A DNA stretch of 64,000 bases from Gnetum montanum. Lineage: Eukaryota > Streptophyta > Gnetopsida > Gnetales > Gnetaceae. How positions within the stretch are numbered: position 1 is the stretch's first letter; every line of letters begins with the position of its first letter. The stretch covers positions 80,578-144,577 of the forward strand of contig MNCI01000563.1 in NCBI GenBank assembly GCA_015680685.1, written 5' to 3'. Both the position numbers and the translations under genes were made by a program. The notes under the pieces are model-generated. The model did no database searches. It was not told where the DNA came from and saw nothing but the letters and a program-made list of their open reading frames with translations. This document shows positions 33,656-46,275 of this stretch, in pieces.

Positions 33656-35146
33656 TTCAAACCCCTTAGTTTCTTTTGTATTTTTGTTTTACACATTCTT
33701 GTTTTGCACATTTTTCAATTTTACTTATTTTTTGTCTTACACCATCATTTATATTTTTACTATTTCTTTGTTTGATTTACTTTTATTTATCTTACAATAA
33801 GTTCCCATGTATTATAATGATGTTGGTTGATAATGTTTGGTTTTTGCCTTTGATTTTCAATGTTGATACTAAGATATGGTTCTTTTGATAAAACAGGCAA
33901 TGAGTCCACACCGTCCATTCATCCATTCAACTCTATGGTCTCCCTTGGCTTGGACCTGTATTGTCCCTTTTTCTAAATAAACTTGTTAATAAATTGGTGG
34001 CTTCGTATTCTTCAAACCAATGAAGGACTCAATGGTTGAAAAGGATGTAACTTCAAGGGGATTTGATGCACTTGTGTTGGCTATTCTCTTGGGTACTTGG
34101 ATGCTTTTCATGGATTTTCCACCATTCCACCGATGACCAAACATTAGGAAGTTGAATGAATCAAATAATTCTTTGCATGGCGTGGTTCTCATGCAAAAAA
34201 GAAGAAGGAAAAAACATGGGAATTCAAAGCACACCCCTTAGACATAATAGAGAAATATGGGGCTACAAGCATTGGTTATGGAACTAGAAAGACATGTTAC
34301 CCATGCCTAAAGGTTCCCTCTAACTATGGCCCTTTCTTGCTTCCTACTTCTCCATCTTGCTCTCCTTGGAATAGTGGTGACTCTTTGGGGAAGCATTCTT
34401 GTTGCTTAAAGAGGATGGATTGGTCAAACGTCTTGATGTGAGGTCACTGGATGTAGTTGGTTTGAGTCCATATTTGAAATGAGTTCTACTCAGTTACCTT
34501 AACCATAAAATATACAAGGGACTTTACACAACCTTGCTCTTGGGATTTCATTCCATATTCTCCTCTCCATCCTTCTTTCCATTTTCCACCTCATTGCTGA
34601 TTTTACCATTAGTCTATATCTTGGTTAATGCATTTTTTTTTCTTCATAAATTCTTGTGGGTAATCTTTTAACCCTTGTTCCATGTGTCATTCCTAGAGCC
34701 TATGGACTCTTTGGTTTGTGGGTTTTTCAGGGCATAAAAGGCATGAGCCTACTTTGGGGAGGACCCACTAACATTCCTTTATGGTGCAATTGTTAAATTC
34801 TTTTCCTTAAACATTTCTTACAATAAGCAATTTTTTTTTCATCCCCATCCATGACATCCATTTTATTGGTGTTGCCATTGTTATTTTTCCCATATTTCTT
34901 ATTCCTTCTATTTTTTCCATCTTATTGCTATCGAAGGTTCACTCTTAGTCGTGGTGGCCCTATCACAATTTTTTTTGTTCTACTACTTGTTTCATCCCTA
35001 CACCTCAAGTAGTCACCAGTAATAAACCTCTAACCTAGTATCTGCCATAATGAAAACTTAGCTAATGCGCTTTATATCGAGGCAAGGTATCAACTACATG
35101 ATGGCTTATCTATCCTTGCTAATTCATGATTGTGTTGTGTGTGCAG
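33656..35146 (+). other. element 1 post-pol region with conserved non-coding blocks and splice-acceptor-like end
   Basis: No long frame is present. The order of several words is shared with element 2 (44,713-46,275) and, more distantly, with element 3 (54,180-56,029): 'caatgagtcca', 'aagacatgttacccatgcct', 'tttggggaggaccca'. It ends with a pyrimidine/G-rich tract and gtgtgcag directly before an ATG at 35,147, which looks like a 3' splice site. Confidence 0.65.
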
Positions 35147-35340
35147 ATGGTGATCATACGAACAATGGATTAGGCTAGGAGGGAGCACTCATGATGGACT
35201 AGAGCTGGAGCATTTATGAAAGGAACAAGTTTGATCATGTGGCTATGGATAAACAATGGAAGGCACAATCTCAACATCGGCAACGACACACCTCATCTTC
35301 TTTTCTCTTACTCTAAGCTATCAAATAAGAGTCTAGATGT
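35147..35340 (+). pseudogene. short post-acceptor frame, element 1
   Basis: After the AG at 35,145-35,146 the frame MVIIRTMD*ARREHS continues with stops to about 35,340. The homologous frame in element 2 (46,276-46,461) is open for 61 residues. In element 3 the same site opens the large extra ORF. This may be the stump of a spliced third gene, as in other Athila elements. No protein family is recognised. Confidence 0.45.
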
Positions 35341-35514
35341 CATTTATGTATAGTGTTCACCACCATGGGTATGAACACCAATGTTGTAATGTGTTGTTGA
35401 TCTGTTTACTAGGCACTTTGAGTTTTTCATCTCATTCCACCATCAGTGTCATTCAGTTAATAATCCCATACCTTTCCAATATTTTGTAAGGAACTCAAGG
35501 ATAGGTTTTCATTC

Positions 35515-35527
35515 AGTCATGGGGGTA
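35515..35527 (+). other. element 1 polypurine-tract position
   Basis: gtcatgggggta lies directly before the 3' LTR. It is a short G-rich tract where second-strand priming is expected. Elements 2 (gtcatgagggta) and 3 (gtcataagtgta) have the same block, the last heavily decayed. Confidence 0.6.
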
Positions 35528-36370
35528 TGATGAACCATGATATCAGGACTGCGATATCGCATCCGTGATATTGGATCCATGATATTGGAGCCTTCCACGT
35601 GATATTGGGCATTCGATATGGGGACTTGCCTCATTGCCTATAAATAAGAGGTGGGCACACTTGGTTTAGCAATAGATTAGTTAGTCCCTTATCCAAAATC
35701 TTTCCTTTTCTCCCTCTTAGATTTAGAATTATTTCTGCGTGCCTATAGTAGGAGTCATAAAGTGAACAGATCTTTATTTGAGCATTGTGTACCTGAGCAC
35801 ACCTTGTGTACGAGAATAAAGATGAACTTTGTGATAAATCTTGTAGCATTCAGAATAGATTAATTAATGTTAATTACTATTAATTAATGCTTTCCTTAGT
35901 TAATTAATGTTCTCTCTCTCACCCTACAACTCTCCTAAGTAAGCACACTCAGTACGATCACTTCGAGCATACATGTAACGCTTGGTAACCTAGTAATGAT
36001 TAGCGATTAGTAATCCCAATGGTGTTGCATTGGTTTAGGATGTGTATAGCAAGTGAGAATGGATGCTAGTGTTAGGGCTAGTTAAAGCATATTTGAGTAG
36101 TTAAATTAAATTAAATTAGCTACTTAGTTATCTCTCCCTTCCCTTTGTGGCACCAGGACATAAAAATATAAAAACTATAAAAAATCATGTACCTCAAGTT
36201 TACTTAACCATACAATTGCACTATACAAGTAAGATTGAGAAGACAATGATTAACTAACCCATCCTTGTTGCACAAAGGTGCATAAGCACTTAGTCCTTGG
36301 AATTTGACTAGATTATGCATGGATGCTCATATTCGTATGGTTGAGTGTAGGGATACATTGCTGCTCATCA
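35528..36370 (+). repeat. element 1, 3' LTR with phased GATATC array
   Basis: Starts TGATGAACCATGATATC and ends ctgctcatca. Hexamers start at 35,539, 35,553, 35,567, 35,581, 35,601 and 35,615 (steps 14, 14, 14, 20, 14). TATAAATA starts at 35,639, 24 bp after the last. It is followed by the target duplication CTTTC at 36,371-36,375. Confidence 0.95.
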
Positions 36371-36375
36371 CTTTC

Positions 36376-37476
36376 CATAATTCAAATGGTGTCTTTGAGA
36401 TAGTCTTGATTGGAACTTGGTTAAATATATACACAACCATCTTGATAGATTTATTCCACAAGGATGTAGAAAGGTTGGAGTCGTTAAGCATACTCCACAT
36501 CATGTCCAAAAAATTTTAGTTTCTTCTCTCTACCTCATCATTCTAGTTTGGAGAACCAGGCATAATGTAGTAGGAAAAAATCTCATGCTCTTGAAGAAAC
36601 TTAGCAAATGGAATAGACACTTATCCATCATTAGTGTATCTACCATAGTATTCACCACCTCTATCAAACCTCACTATCTTGATTTTCTTACCACACTATT
36701 TCTCTACTTTAGACTTAAATACCTTAAAGGCATCTAAAGCTTAATTCTTGTTATGAAGTAGGTAGAGATACATATATTGTGAGTAATCATCAATAAAATT
36801 AATGAAATAATTTTGACCATAGGCATCCATATGTGACTACAAATATTTGTATTTATGACCTCTAATATGTATGAACTCCTCTTGGCACCTTTCCTTAACA
36901 TATTGGTCTACTTTCCCTTCATGTAGTTCACACAAGTGTCAAAATAAGTAAAAATCTAGAATTCTAAGTACTCCATGATTCACTAATCTCTTTATTCTCT
37001 TAATAGAGATATTCCCTAATCTACGATGCCATAACATAAAGGATTATTCATTCATAACACATCTTTTAATGCCAACACTATCATGAACATGCATATAAGT
37101 ATAAGTAGTTTCAATTTGTAAACTAATTTTGAAAAGATCATCTATCAATGTACCATTTCCAATAAGTTTAGATCTATAATATAAAATGAATATAGTGTTA
37201 AAAAATTAAAGGAATATCCCAATGATACATGCCTTGAAATAGAAATTAAATTCCTTGAAAATATTAGAATATAAAATGTCTTTTCAAACTCCAAAACAAA
37301 ACCACTACTTAAAACTAATTTTCATGTTCTAACTACCTCCACACGTGAGTACATCTTATTACCTAAATAGACGCACAACTCAATTTCCACTAGCATTCTT
37401 ATGTTTTGCACCCCCTACAAGGAATTAGTAACATGGATTGTAGAACTAAATTTAATCCACCATGTGTTATGACCAA
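36376..37476 (-). pseudogene. copia protease end, GAG-pre-integrase and integrase core
   Basis: Minus-strand reading, starting beside element 2: NTWWIKFSSTIHVTNSL is the protease region, where the expected Asp-Ser/Thr-Gly is changed to KFSS. Next come the GAG-pre-integrase with SIKRINRLVNHGVLRI, and the integrase core with NYFINFIDDYSQYMYLYLLH, ALDAFKVFKSKVEKQCGKKI, IVRFDRGGEYYGRY (second catalytic Asp) and NDEVERRN (Glu). It ends at FELWK where element 1 is inserted. Stops are few. It is continuous with gag at 47,506 on the far side of element 2. Confidence 0.9.
37472..37476. repeat. target-site duplication ACCAA (left), element 2
   Basis: ACCAA precedes the left LTR start and is repeated at 47,501-47,505 directly after the right LTR end. 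Confidence 0.95.
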
Positions 37477-38342
37477 TGATGAGTCTCGATATTAGATCCT
37501 TGATATCAGATCCTCAATATTAGACCCTCGATATTGGATGCACAATATTAGAGATGTCGACGCGATATCGGACATGCGATATCAGAACTTGTCTCGTTGC
37601 CTATAAATAAGAGACAAGGGAACTTGGTTTGGTATTAGTTTTTATTCCCTTAACCGAACTCTTGCAATTTTTCCCTTCCAAAGTTGGAATTATTTCTAAG
37701 TGCCCACAGTAGGAGTCATAAAGTGAATGGATCTTTATTCAAGAATTGTGTACCTAAGCACACCTTGTGTCCAGAAATAAAGATGAACTTTGTGAGAAAC
37801 CTTGCAACACTCAGAATAGCTTAATTACTGCATTTCATGTTATTTACTATTATTTAATGCTTTCAATAGTTACTTAATGTTATTTCATAGAATTATTAAT
37901 TTTCAATTACCAATGAATTAGCACACTCAGCATGACCACTTTGAGCATACATGGGAACACTTGGTAACCTAGTAACGACTAGTGTTTGGTAATCCCAGTA
38001 GTGTTACACTGGTTCAGGATGTGTTTAGATAGTGGGAATGGATGCTAGTGTTAGGACTAGTTAGAGAATAGTTAACTAGTTAAATCAAATTAGTTATTAA
38101 ATTACCTCATTCCTCTCTTTTAAGCATCAAGAAAATAAAACATAAAATAATAAAAAACACATACCTCGAGTTTAGTTAACCATACAATTGAGCCATACAA
38201 GTAAGCTTGGAAAGAAAACAATTGCATAACTTATCCTTGTTCTATGTAGGTGCATAATCAATTAATCCTTGGAGTTCGATTGGATCATGTATGAATGCTC
38301 ATATTTGTATGGTTGGGCATAGGGGTACCTCGCCTCTCATCA
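37477..38342 (+). repeat. element 2, 5' LTR with phased GATATC array
   Basis: Starts TGATGAGTCTCGATATT and ends ctctcatca. Seven hexamers (GATATC, GATATT or AATATT) start at 37,488, 37,502, 37,516, 37,530, 37,544, 37,564 and 37,578: steps 14, 14, 14, 14, 20, 14. TATAAATA starts at 37,602, again 24 bp on. Confidence 0.95.
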
Positions 38343-38362
38343 TTGGCGTCGTTGCTAGGGAT
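38343..38362 (+). other. element 2 primer-binding site (Asp-tRNA)
   Basis: ttggcgtcgttgctagggat directly follows the LTR. It agrees with the Asp-tRNA complement (TGGCGCCGTTGCCGGGGAT) except at three or four C-to-T/G-to-A type positions. Confidence 0.88.
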
Positions 38363-38477
38363 TTTGTTGTTTGTGTGTTGATTAGAACTTAGGAAATCCT
38401 TCCATTGTTGAAATGAACCCTTAGAGTTAACTATCCTACAATTACAAGAAAAGGTTATCGCACACTGAATAATCAAT

Positions 38478-40408
38478 CGTATCTCCTTCTTCTTATGAGA
38501 GTGCTTCACCAACTAGGTTCAACACCATGAACAATTGGAGGCAGGGTGCACATGATGATTCGCTAGTGCCCCAATAGTTTTGCATAGTATACGCTCTTCC
38601 TAATGAGTATATATCAAAATTTACCTTTATCCTCCACTAGGATGAGTAACTATAATGACATGATTTAGAAGGTAACATAGTGTTACCTCCTAATTGCTCA
38701 ATACTAGGCATGCTTCTTCGTGCTCTTACACAAATTGGTATGTAGCACTTACAATCGGAGTATGTTGTGCATGAGCAAGATTTAATATATTATCAAACCA
38801 CAGAGGCACAACACCAGAGGGATTTGCAACAAGAGAGACATTACAAATTTGTGAAGGGGAAGTGGTCTTAGGATGTCTTGTATGTCCTAAGTGAAAACAA
38901 GGGTGGTGAACCTGCCTTGAGAGGTTTTCCACAAAATGATATTCCTCTTGTTGACTTCAGTTAAGGAGTTGTGTATCAGAATATTCACTTAACTATTCAT
39001 AACCCAAGTTCTGATACTAATGGACACAAAGGGTTTGAGAAAGGAACATGAACACACGATGATGATGGACATTCCGATCGTAACCACGATTGAGGTTGCG
39101 ACTACTGAAGAGAAGATGACAGGCACTGTCATGGTGCCAATCCTCCTTCCTCTTCACCTTCATCATCTCCTTCATCCTCTCTTTTTGGATCTTAACGTAG
39201 TTGCAAAGGGTAAGAACATGAGGACAAGGGTAAGAAAAATAGAAATCACAAATAAAACAATCAAGAAAGGGGATGAGGGTAGTCTAGAGAGACACATCAT
39301 GAAAGAAGGAAGAGTAGGAAATAGCATAGGAATCATAGATGCCATAGATAGCATGATCACAATGAACCCCTACTTGCCACCCAAAGTATGTTAGATATAA
39401 CAAAAGCCATTAGGATCTCAACAAGGCACCAGAAAGATAGTAGGATCAAAATACTAGACATGAATAACATCCCACGATTTGGAGGGGGATACAATGCTAA
39501 TTCTAAAAACCATCTACAAGCATTTTATGATGCATGTGCTTTGCAAAATATAGAAAATGAGTGGCAAAAGCTAAAGTTCTTTTCATGAACACTGATCAAG
39601 GAAGCGAAAAGCTGGTACCAGTCCATAGAACCAAAATTCATTCATCAATGGAGTACCATGTTAGAACTATTCAATGATATGTATCAAACATACTCTTGGG
39701 TGTCCAACCTGTATAAGTAAATCCAAGGATGAAAATAAGGAGGACACAAACCCTTGGATGCTACCATGGACCTATATTATACATTATTACATCATTTCCA
39801 TGGCCATGGTTACTCATAGAAGGAACAACTACGCCATCTCATAGATGGGCTTAGGTACGAAATGCGAAGAACCCTTGGGACTTATGCCCAAGGAAGGCTA
39901 TCCAAGCTAAGAGCCCATCAAATACAAAGATTATTGGAGCAAGTTGCCAAGGTGGAAGGTGAGTTGAGGAAACGAGAAAGTGCACAGGAGTACAATAGAG
40001 ATCCTTCCCTCCAAAAGAAAGAAATCAGATTTTGTGAAGATGTACTTGAAGAGATGGTGAATAGAAAGACTTTTCCCATTCAAAAATTTGCATCAGAAGT
40101 ATTGGAAAAGATCGATCAAATGTGGAACTCCCTAGATGACAAATTTCAAGCTATCCTAAAAATAGTAGAAGAGTCTAGAAAACCAAGTAGTGACCAAGAG
40201 AGGAGAAAAAAAGAAAGAAGCTGAGTATACACATAACAAAGGTAAGGGCAAGGTTGTCATCATTGAAGAGGTTGTGAATTTAGACATGGACAATGATGAT
40301 GGATGTGAGATTTATCAATATGACCATCCTAAGGGATGTTACCTAGTGGTGTCACATCTACAAGAGTCTAGGATGTATGCACTAAACCCACAATTAAATA
40401 GACAGTAG
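38478..40408 (+). pseudogene. element 2 gag
   Basis: At the site of element 1's gag ATG this copy has gta, so the start codon is lost. The gag core is readable: MNNIPRFGGGYNANSKNHLQ near 39,460, then YDACALQNIENEW, followed by AKSWYQSIEPKFIHQWSTML and LFNDMYQTYS, the retrotransposon gag fold. A charged segment follows (39,862-40,224: GRLSKLRAHQIQRLLEQVAK, SLQKKEIRFCEDVLEEMVNR). In another frame GCEIYQYDHPKGCYL is the atypical zinc knuckle, with its second Cys changed to Tyr. Gag would package the RNA. Confidence 0.82.
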
Positions 40409-41510
40409 ACACCCAGAAGGTTACCTTATCCTCAAGGTAACCCTAGGCAGTTCCACCAATGTTTGACATATTATTCAAGTGGAGCTCCACCACAACCAAA
40501 TGAACAGTATCAATGGTGGCAACATCCACAATCATGGGGAATGCCACCACCATATCAACAGTATCCTTACCATCAACCTAATCCATATGGGTATTACGTT
40601 TAGTAGTTGATCTCTCCACATGACTCTACTAGTCACGTAGCTCTTCAACCTCACTACCAGGCCCCTGAGTACTATAGAACTTCTTCTCCTTAGGGTGATG
40701 TTCCACATACATACTATCCCTGTCATTTGTCTACATCTCTTCCACCCTTAGCTCCATTACCACCAGCTCTAACTATGTAGGGTAAGCTTCTTGCCTAGCC
40801 ACAGCAACATAATGCTATAAGGGTTGTCAATCCTCAACCTACTATTGGTTTGGACAACTGATTAAATAAGAGACCTTTCTTTAGAACCAGCAATCCAACC
40901 AAGTCCTTACAACCACAAGTAGCTAATTGTCCAAACACCTTGCCATTATTCAAATCTTCGGAGCTTCCTTTGAACCAAAAACTACACCCAATGCACACTG
41001 TTATGTTAACCCATGCCATCATTGATTAGATTAAAGCTAGTTATCTTCCTAGGAAATTCTCTAATTTTTGACATCCTCTTATATATTTTCATATCACTGG
41101 AAATGAGGCTTGCAAAATTTTCTTGGATTCAGGTTTTGGTGTTAACTTAATCTCTCAAAAAATGTACAAAGCTTGGAACCTTCCTTTACTAAAAAAGAGT
41201 AAAATTCGTCTAGAGTTGGCCAATTAGTCGATCACTATCCCATTGAGACTAGTGGAGGACATTTTCACCACTATTTTTTGGTGGTCGTATCCAGTCAATT
41301 TCCTAGTGATCCAAGTCAACAACTATAAGGGAGACTTTCTAATCATAATGGGAAGAGCATGGCTAAGTACGATTGATGTGCACTTAGGAATATGTGATCT
41401 TTTCCTAAAGATATCAAAAGAAAATACATTTGAAAAGATCAAGAAGAAGAAAGTTCCATGCATTGCATACAGTGACACAAGGTGCAACTATGTGCAAAAG
41501 TCTTAGTTTG
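40409..41510 (+). pseudogene. element 2 linker and aspartic protease
   Basis: A linker rich in proline, glutamine and tyrosine (PQSWGMPPPYQQYPYHQPNP near 40,530-40,590) is followed by the protease with an intact catalytic loop, FLDSGFGVNLISQKMYKAWN near 41,122-41,180. The second half (FLIIMGRAWLSTIDVHLGI) leads to a lysine-rich EKIKKKKVPCIAYS. The protease matures gag-pol. Several stops are present in the linker. Confidence 0.82.
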
Positions 41511-41699
41511 TACAATGGTTAACATTGCTTGCATGCAACCAGTGTGCACAAGTGATTGACATACAAAGATGCATGTATGTAGTAGCCACAAGATAGGAAG
41601 ACACCCAGTGGTTGATAGTTGACCAAGAGAGAAATTCAACTATATGCATGGTATCAACTAATAGCTTGACTTGTGCCTATATTGATAGCATAGATGCAT

Positions 41700-42780
41700 T
41701 GGAGCAAGTCCATCATCAACTTCCAAGTACTAACACTGAAAATATCAACCGGGGGAAGTTGAAAATCCCTAACGAGTTTAAGCAAGAGCCCCTTGAGTTA
41801 AAATCATTTTCCACCCATATGGAGTATACATTTCTCAAGAATGGAAAATCAATAATCATTAACGCTAAGCTCACTCTTCAACAAAAAGAAAGATTATTGA
41901 AGATGGTGAACAAATGGTCAAAATTCTTTGCTTGGTCATATCTAGAAATAACTAGAATAGATCCTAGGATATGCCAACATAGAATCTACAGTGACCCCTC
42001 TATGAAGCCTCAATGACAACCACAAAGACAGCTAAACCCAAAGCTTAAGCAAGTAGTTAAAGAAGAAATTGAACAACTTTTAAAGGTTGGGTTCATCTAA
42101 CCCATTGTTGACAGTGAATGGATTAGTCCATTAGTCATTGTGCCTAAAAAAGGTGGTAAATGGGGGGTGTGTATAGACTTTAGGCTATTAAACATGGCAA
42201 CATTTAAAGACCATTTCCCATTTCCATTCATTGACCAAGTTTTAGATACCATTGTAGGGCATTGTTATTATAGTTTTCTGGATGGTTATAGTGGATACAA
42301 TCAAATTCAAATAGCACTAGAAGACTAAGCCAAGACTACATTCATGAGTCCTTGGGGGATATTTTCATATAGGCAGATGCCATTTGGCTTGTGCAATGCT
42401 CCAATAACATTTCAACATCTGGTTAGTATATTTCAGCAGCAAATAGGGAATGGTGTGGAGGTTTTTATGGATGATTTATCCACCTACGAAGTAGACTTTG
42501 AATAAGAATTGGATCACTTAGAGAAAGTATTGAAACAATGTGTTGAAACCAACCTAAGGCTTAATTGGCAGAAAAGCCACTTAACGGTCCAAAAGGGCAT
42601 TGTATTAGGGCATAAAATTTCACAAACAAGGATGGAGGTAGATCTTGAAAAAATTAAAGTCATCCATGGAATCACTCATCAATCTAAAACCATAAAAGAT
42701 GTTCAATCATTCCTTAGACATACTGGCTATTATAGAAACTTCATTAAAAAAAAATTTTAAGATTAAAAAATCATTGGTAG
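41700..42780 (+). pseudogene. element 2 reverse transcriptase
   Basis: KFFAWSYLEITRIDPRICQH near 41,930, then LVIVPKKGGKWGVCIDFRLL near 42,130, FLDGYSGYNQIQIALED near 42,275, SYRQMPFGLCNAPITFQ near 42,368, and the active-site FMDD (42,464-42,475). NLRLNWQKSHLTVQKGIVLG and QSFLRHTGYYRNFI follow. It is less damaged than element 1, but TAA/TAG codons and a frameshift near 42,755 inactivate it. Confidence 0.9.
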
Positions 42781-43420
42781 AATTAACAAAAAAGGACATA
42801 CCCTTTGAATAGACCAAGGAATGTGAGTTAGCTTTCCAAACCTTAAAGTAGAAGCTAGTAGAAACACCCATTCTACAAGCTCCTGACTAATCCAAACCAT
42901 CTCATATAATGACTAACACATCTAATTTTTCTTTAGGAGCCATACTTACATATTTAGATGACCAAAAACATCCCTATTAGATTCATTGTGCAAGTTGAAG
43001 TATTGTTGGTGCACAACTCAGTTACACCACAATAGAAAAAGAGTTAATGGTTGTGGTGTTTACACTAGAAAAATTTAGGCAGTATGTATTAGGCTATAAG
43101 ATATTTGTACACATAGATCATAGTGCAATTTGGTCCTTATAAATAAACCAATGGTGAGCTCTTGCATCATACGATGGCTTGTGATCTTGCAAGAGTTAAA
43201 TCCTACGATGATCGATCATAAAGACACTGAGAATGTTGTTGCCAATCATTTATCTTGGTTGCAGTGGAAAAACAAAGAGGAAAAATAGCCAATTTCTGAT
43301 CACTTCCCTAATAAACTCCTCTTTGTAGGTGTAATAGACAATCAATCACCCACAGATACAAATTGGTATAGTAGCATTCTTACCTATCTTCTCACATAAG
43401 AAACACCACAAGGCCTGGAC
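42781..43420 (+). pseudogene. element 2 RNase H
   Basis: Readable pieces are QLSYTTIEKELMVVVFTLEK and FRQYVLGYKIFVHIDHSAIW near 43,015-43,130, then a degraded IDHKDTENVVANHLSWL. There are many stops, and the aspartate-containing first strand is damaged. Confidence 0.8.
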
Positions 43421-43539
43421 ATGGAAAAGAAACAATAGTTTCTCCACTGAGTCAAACATTTCATGGAAATTAATGGACACCTTTACAAGGTATATTCTAA
43501 TGGCTTGGTCCAATGGTGTGTTCCTGATGTAGATTAATT

Positions 43540-44712
43540 GCAAATTCTCCAAGATGCTAATGAGGGCCCTTGTGGGGGTCATTACACTAGGAGACAAACA
43601 ACCATTAAAATCTTTCTTGCAAGATATTATTGGCCTACATTATTTTGGGATGACCATATATTTTCCAATCTTGTCAGCACTACCAATGCTATGGGGAAAT
43701 GACTGCTAGAATGGAGGGTCCACAACAATGGATTCAACCCTTAGAACCCTTCAACATATGGGGTATTGATTTTATGGGGCCTACTACACTGATGTCCAAT
43801 GGAAAAGCATACATTGTTGTTGTTGTTGACTATTTTACAAAGTGGGTAGAAGCAACCCCTGTTATTGATTGTACATCATCTACTGCTACAATATTTGTTC
43901 AACAACAAATCGTAAACAAGTTTGGCATGCCTCATGCACTCATTTCTGATAATGGTACACATTTGACAAGTGCAACTTTTTGAAAGTTGATGCAATGCTT
44001 AAGAGTCAAGCATAAATTGACGACACCATATCATTCTCAAGAAAATGGTCAAGCCAAAGTCACCAATAGGGAAATCACAAAAATCTTGACATGAACCATT
44101 AACAAATATAGGTGAGACTGGAGCACCAAACTGAATGATGCTCTTTAGGCATACCGCTCCACATGGAAACTCCCTATAGGCTACTCTTCCTATGAGTTAG
44201 TGTACGATAAAATTCCAACACTTCCTATCCAAGCAGAGCTTCATACACTATCTACATCATGTAACCTTAACCTTGACCTTAGTCTAGCATAGAAAGAATG
44301 GTTAATGAATCTTAACTTACTAGATGAAAATCGATTAGTAGCCCTATTATCCAATGAACTGCACAAGGCCTTCAACAAACAAGGTCATGACCTAAAAATT
44401 AAAAAAGTCAAATATCAACCAGGAGATATGGTTCTTTATTGGAATCCCACACATGTAAAATAATGAACTAAATTTCAAATGTTTTGGGAAGGACCTTATA
44501 TCATTCATGAAACTTTTCCTTTAGGGGCTATGATGATCTGTAAACTTGAAAGCTTGGATAAGAAATTATTGGTCAACATCTAGCAAACTAAACCTTTCCA
44601 CAAGCCCAAAATGGCTAGTACTAGCACTACCTATATTGATGGACAACCTTGCTCATTATTTCAGATCTCCTCCTTCCAACTCAGTCATGGGGGAGATGGC
44701 CACCAATGCTAG
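43540..44712 (+). pseudogene. element 2 integrase
   Basis: MTARMEGPQQWIQPLEPFNI leads to WGIDFMGP (first Asp, near 43,767), then VVVDYFTKWVEATPV and LISDNGTHLTSATF (second Asp). The Glu is lost: HSQENGQAKVTNRE has Lys where element 1 keeps Glu. The C-terminal domain has PGDMVLYWNPTHVK and GPYIIHETFPLGAMM, and pol ends with HGGDGHQC and a TAG (44,710-44,712). Confidence 0.88.
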
Positions 44713-46275
44713 TTATCCTAAGCCCTTAGTTTCTTTCATGTTTTTGTTTTACACATTTTTTGTTTTTGTTTTACACATTTTTTTCATATTTACTTATTTT
44801 TGTTTTACACCATTGTTAACATTTTTACTATTTATTTCTTTATTAAATTTTGTTTGATTCATTCTCACTCATCACATAATAAGTGCTCATGACAGTGGAT
44901 CACACTATAATAGTGTTGCTCGCTAATGTTTGGTTTTTATCTTTGACTCTTAATGTTTATGCTAAGATATGGTTTCTTTTGATAAAATAGGCAATNCAAT
45001 GTTTATGCTAAGATATGGTTTCTTTTGATAAAATAGGCAATGAGTCCATGTCATCCATTCATCCACTCAACTCTATGGTCTCCCTTGTTTTTGGAACTAT
45101 ATTGTCCCTTTTTCTAAGCAAACCTATTAATGAATTGGTGGCTTCATATTCTTCAAACCAAGGAAAGATTCAAATGGATTGAAAAGGGTGTGACCTCAAG
45201 GGAATTCAACATGTTTGTGTTGGCTACTCTCTTGGGTACTTGAATGTTTTTCATAGGTTTTCCACTATCCCACTATCAACTAATCTTAGGAAGTTGAATG
45301 AATCAAATAAGTCTTTACATGGTATGGTTCTCACTCAAAAAAAAATGGGTGGGAATTCAAAGCACACCCCCATAGACATAATAACAAAATATGGGCTACA
45401 AGCACTAGTTATGGCACTAGAAAGACATGCTACCCATGCTTGAAGGTCCCCTCTATCGAAGGCCCTTTCTCACTTCCTGCTTCTCTATTCTTCTCTCTTT
45501 GGGATGGTGGTTTCTCTATGAATGCATTCTTGTTGCTTTAGGAGGATGGGTTGGTCAAGTGTGTTGATTTGAGGTCACTGGATGTGGATAGTTTTAATCT
45601 AGATTTGGGCTGAATTTTATTAAGTCATCTTAATCACATACTACACAAGGGACTTTACACAACCTTGATTTTGGGATTCCATTCCATTCTCTCTTCTCTT
45701 TCCATATTCCACCTCATTGTCAATTTTATGATTAGTTTGTATCTTGGTCGATGCATTATTATTCTTGAGTGAATTCTTAACTATTGTGCCCATCTGTCAT
45801 TCCTAGAGCCTACGGACTCTTTGGTTTGTGGGTTTGTCAACACATAAAGGGCATGAGCCTACTTTAGGAAGGAGCCACTGGCATTCCTTGTTGGTGCAAT
45901 TATTAATTTCTTTCCCTTAAACATTTTGTGCAATTAACTATTTCTCGTTTCACCCCATCTATGACATCCATTTTTCTCTACCCTTCTATGCATTTTTATT
46001 GGCTTCACTATCATTATTTCTCTAATCTTCCTTGTTATTTTATTTTCCATCCTATTGCTATTGGAGGTTTGCTCTTAGTCATGGGAGACTAGCACAAATT
46101 TTTTCATTTCATTACTTATCTCACCCCTACACCTTGGGTAGTTATCAATTACAAACATCTAACCCAGTATTTTCCATACCCACAACCTAGACAATGTGCT
46201 TCATATCAAGGCAAGGTATCAATTACATAATATCTTATATATCCTTGCTAATTTGTGATTGTGTTGTGTGGGTAG
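44713..46275 (+). other. element 2 post-pol region; assembly join at N 44,996
   Basis: Homologous in order to element 1's post-pol region. Position 44,996 is N. The 44 bases before it (44,952-44,995) are repeated almost immediately after it (44,998-45,041), while element 1 has the segment once. The region ends with gtgtgggtag before the ATG at 46,276, the decayed counterpart of element 1's gtgtgtgcag. Confidence 0.75.

Larger units (their letters stand above)
27340..36370 (+). mobile_element. Athila-like Ty3/gypsy retrotransposon, element 1 (9.0 kb)
   Basis: A complete but decayed element with paired LTRs (811 and 843 bp), 5-bp target duplication CTTTC, a primer-binding site complementary to Asp-tRNA, gag, protease, RT, RNase H, integrase, and a 1.9-kb post-pol region with a splice-acceptor-like site before a short frame. 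The Asp-tRNA site and the RT sequence style (FLDGYSGYN, MPFGLCNAP in its sister, VLGHKIS) point to the Athila branch. It is inserted in the integrase gene of the copia element. Compared with element 2 it has lost about 0.9 kb of gag. It is non-autonomous now because of many stops and lost integrase Asp residues. Confidence 0.93.

Noticed and set aside
39172-39360. Minus-strand frame with hydrophobic residues (possible membrane protein)
   Set aside because: It lies inside the gag region of element 2 on the opposite strand and is explained by the purine-rich coding strand.
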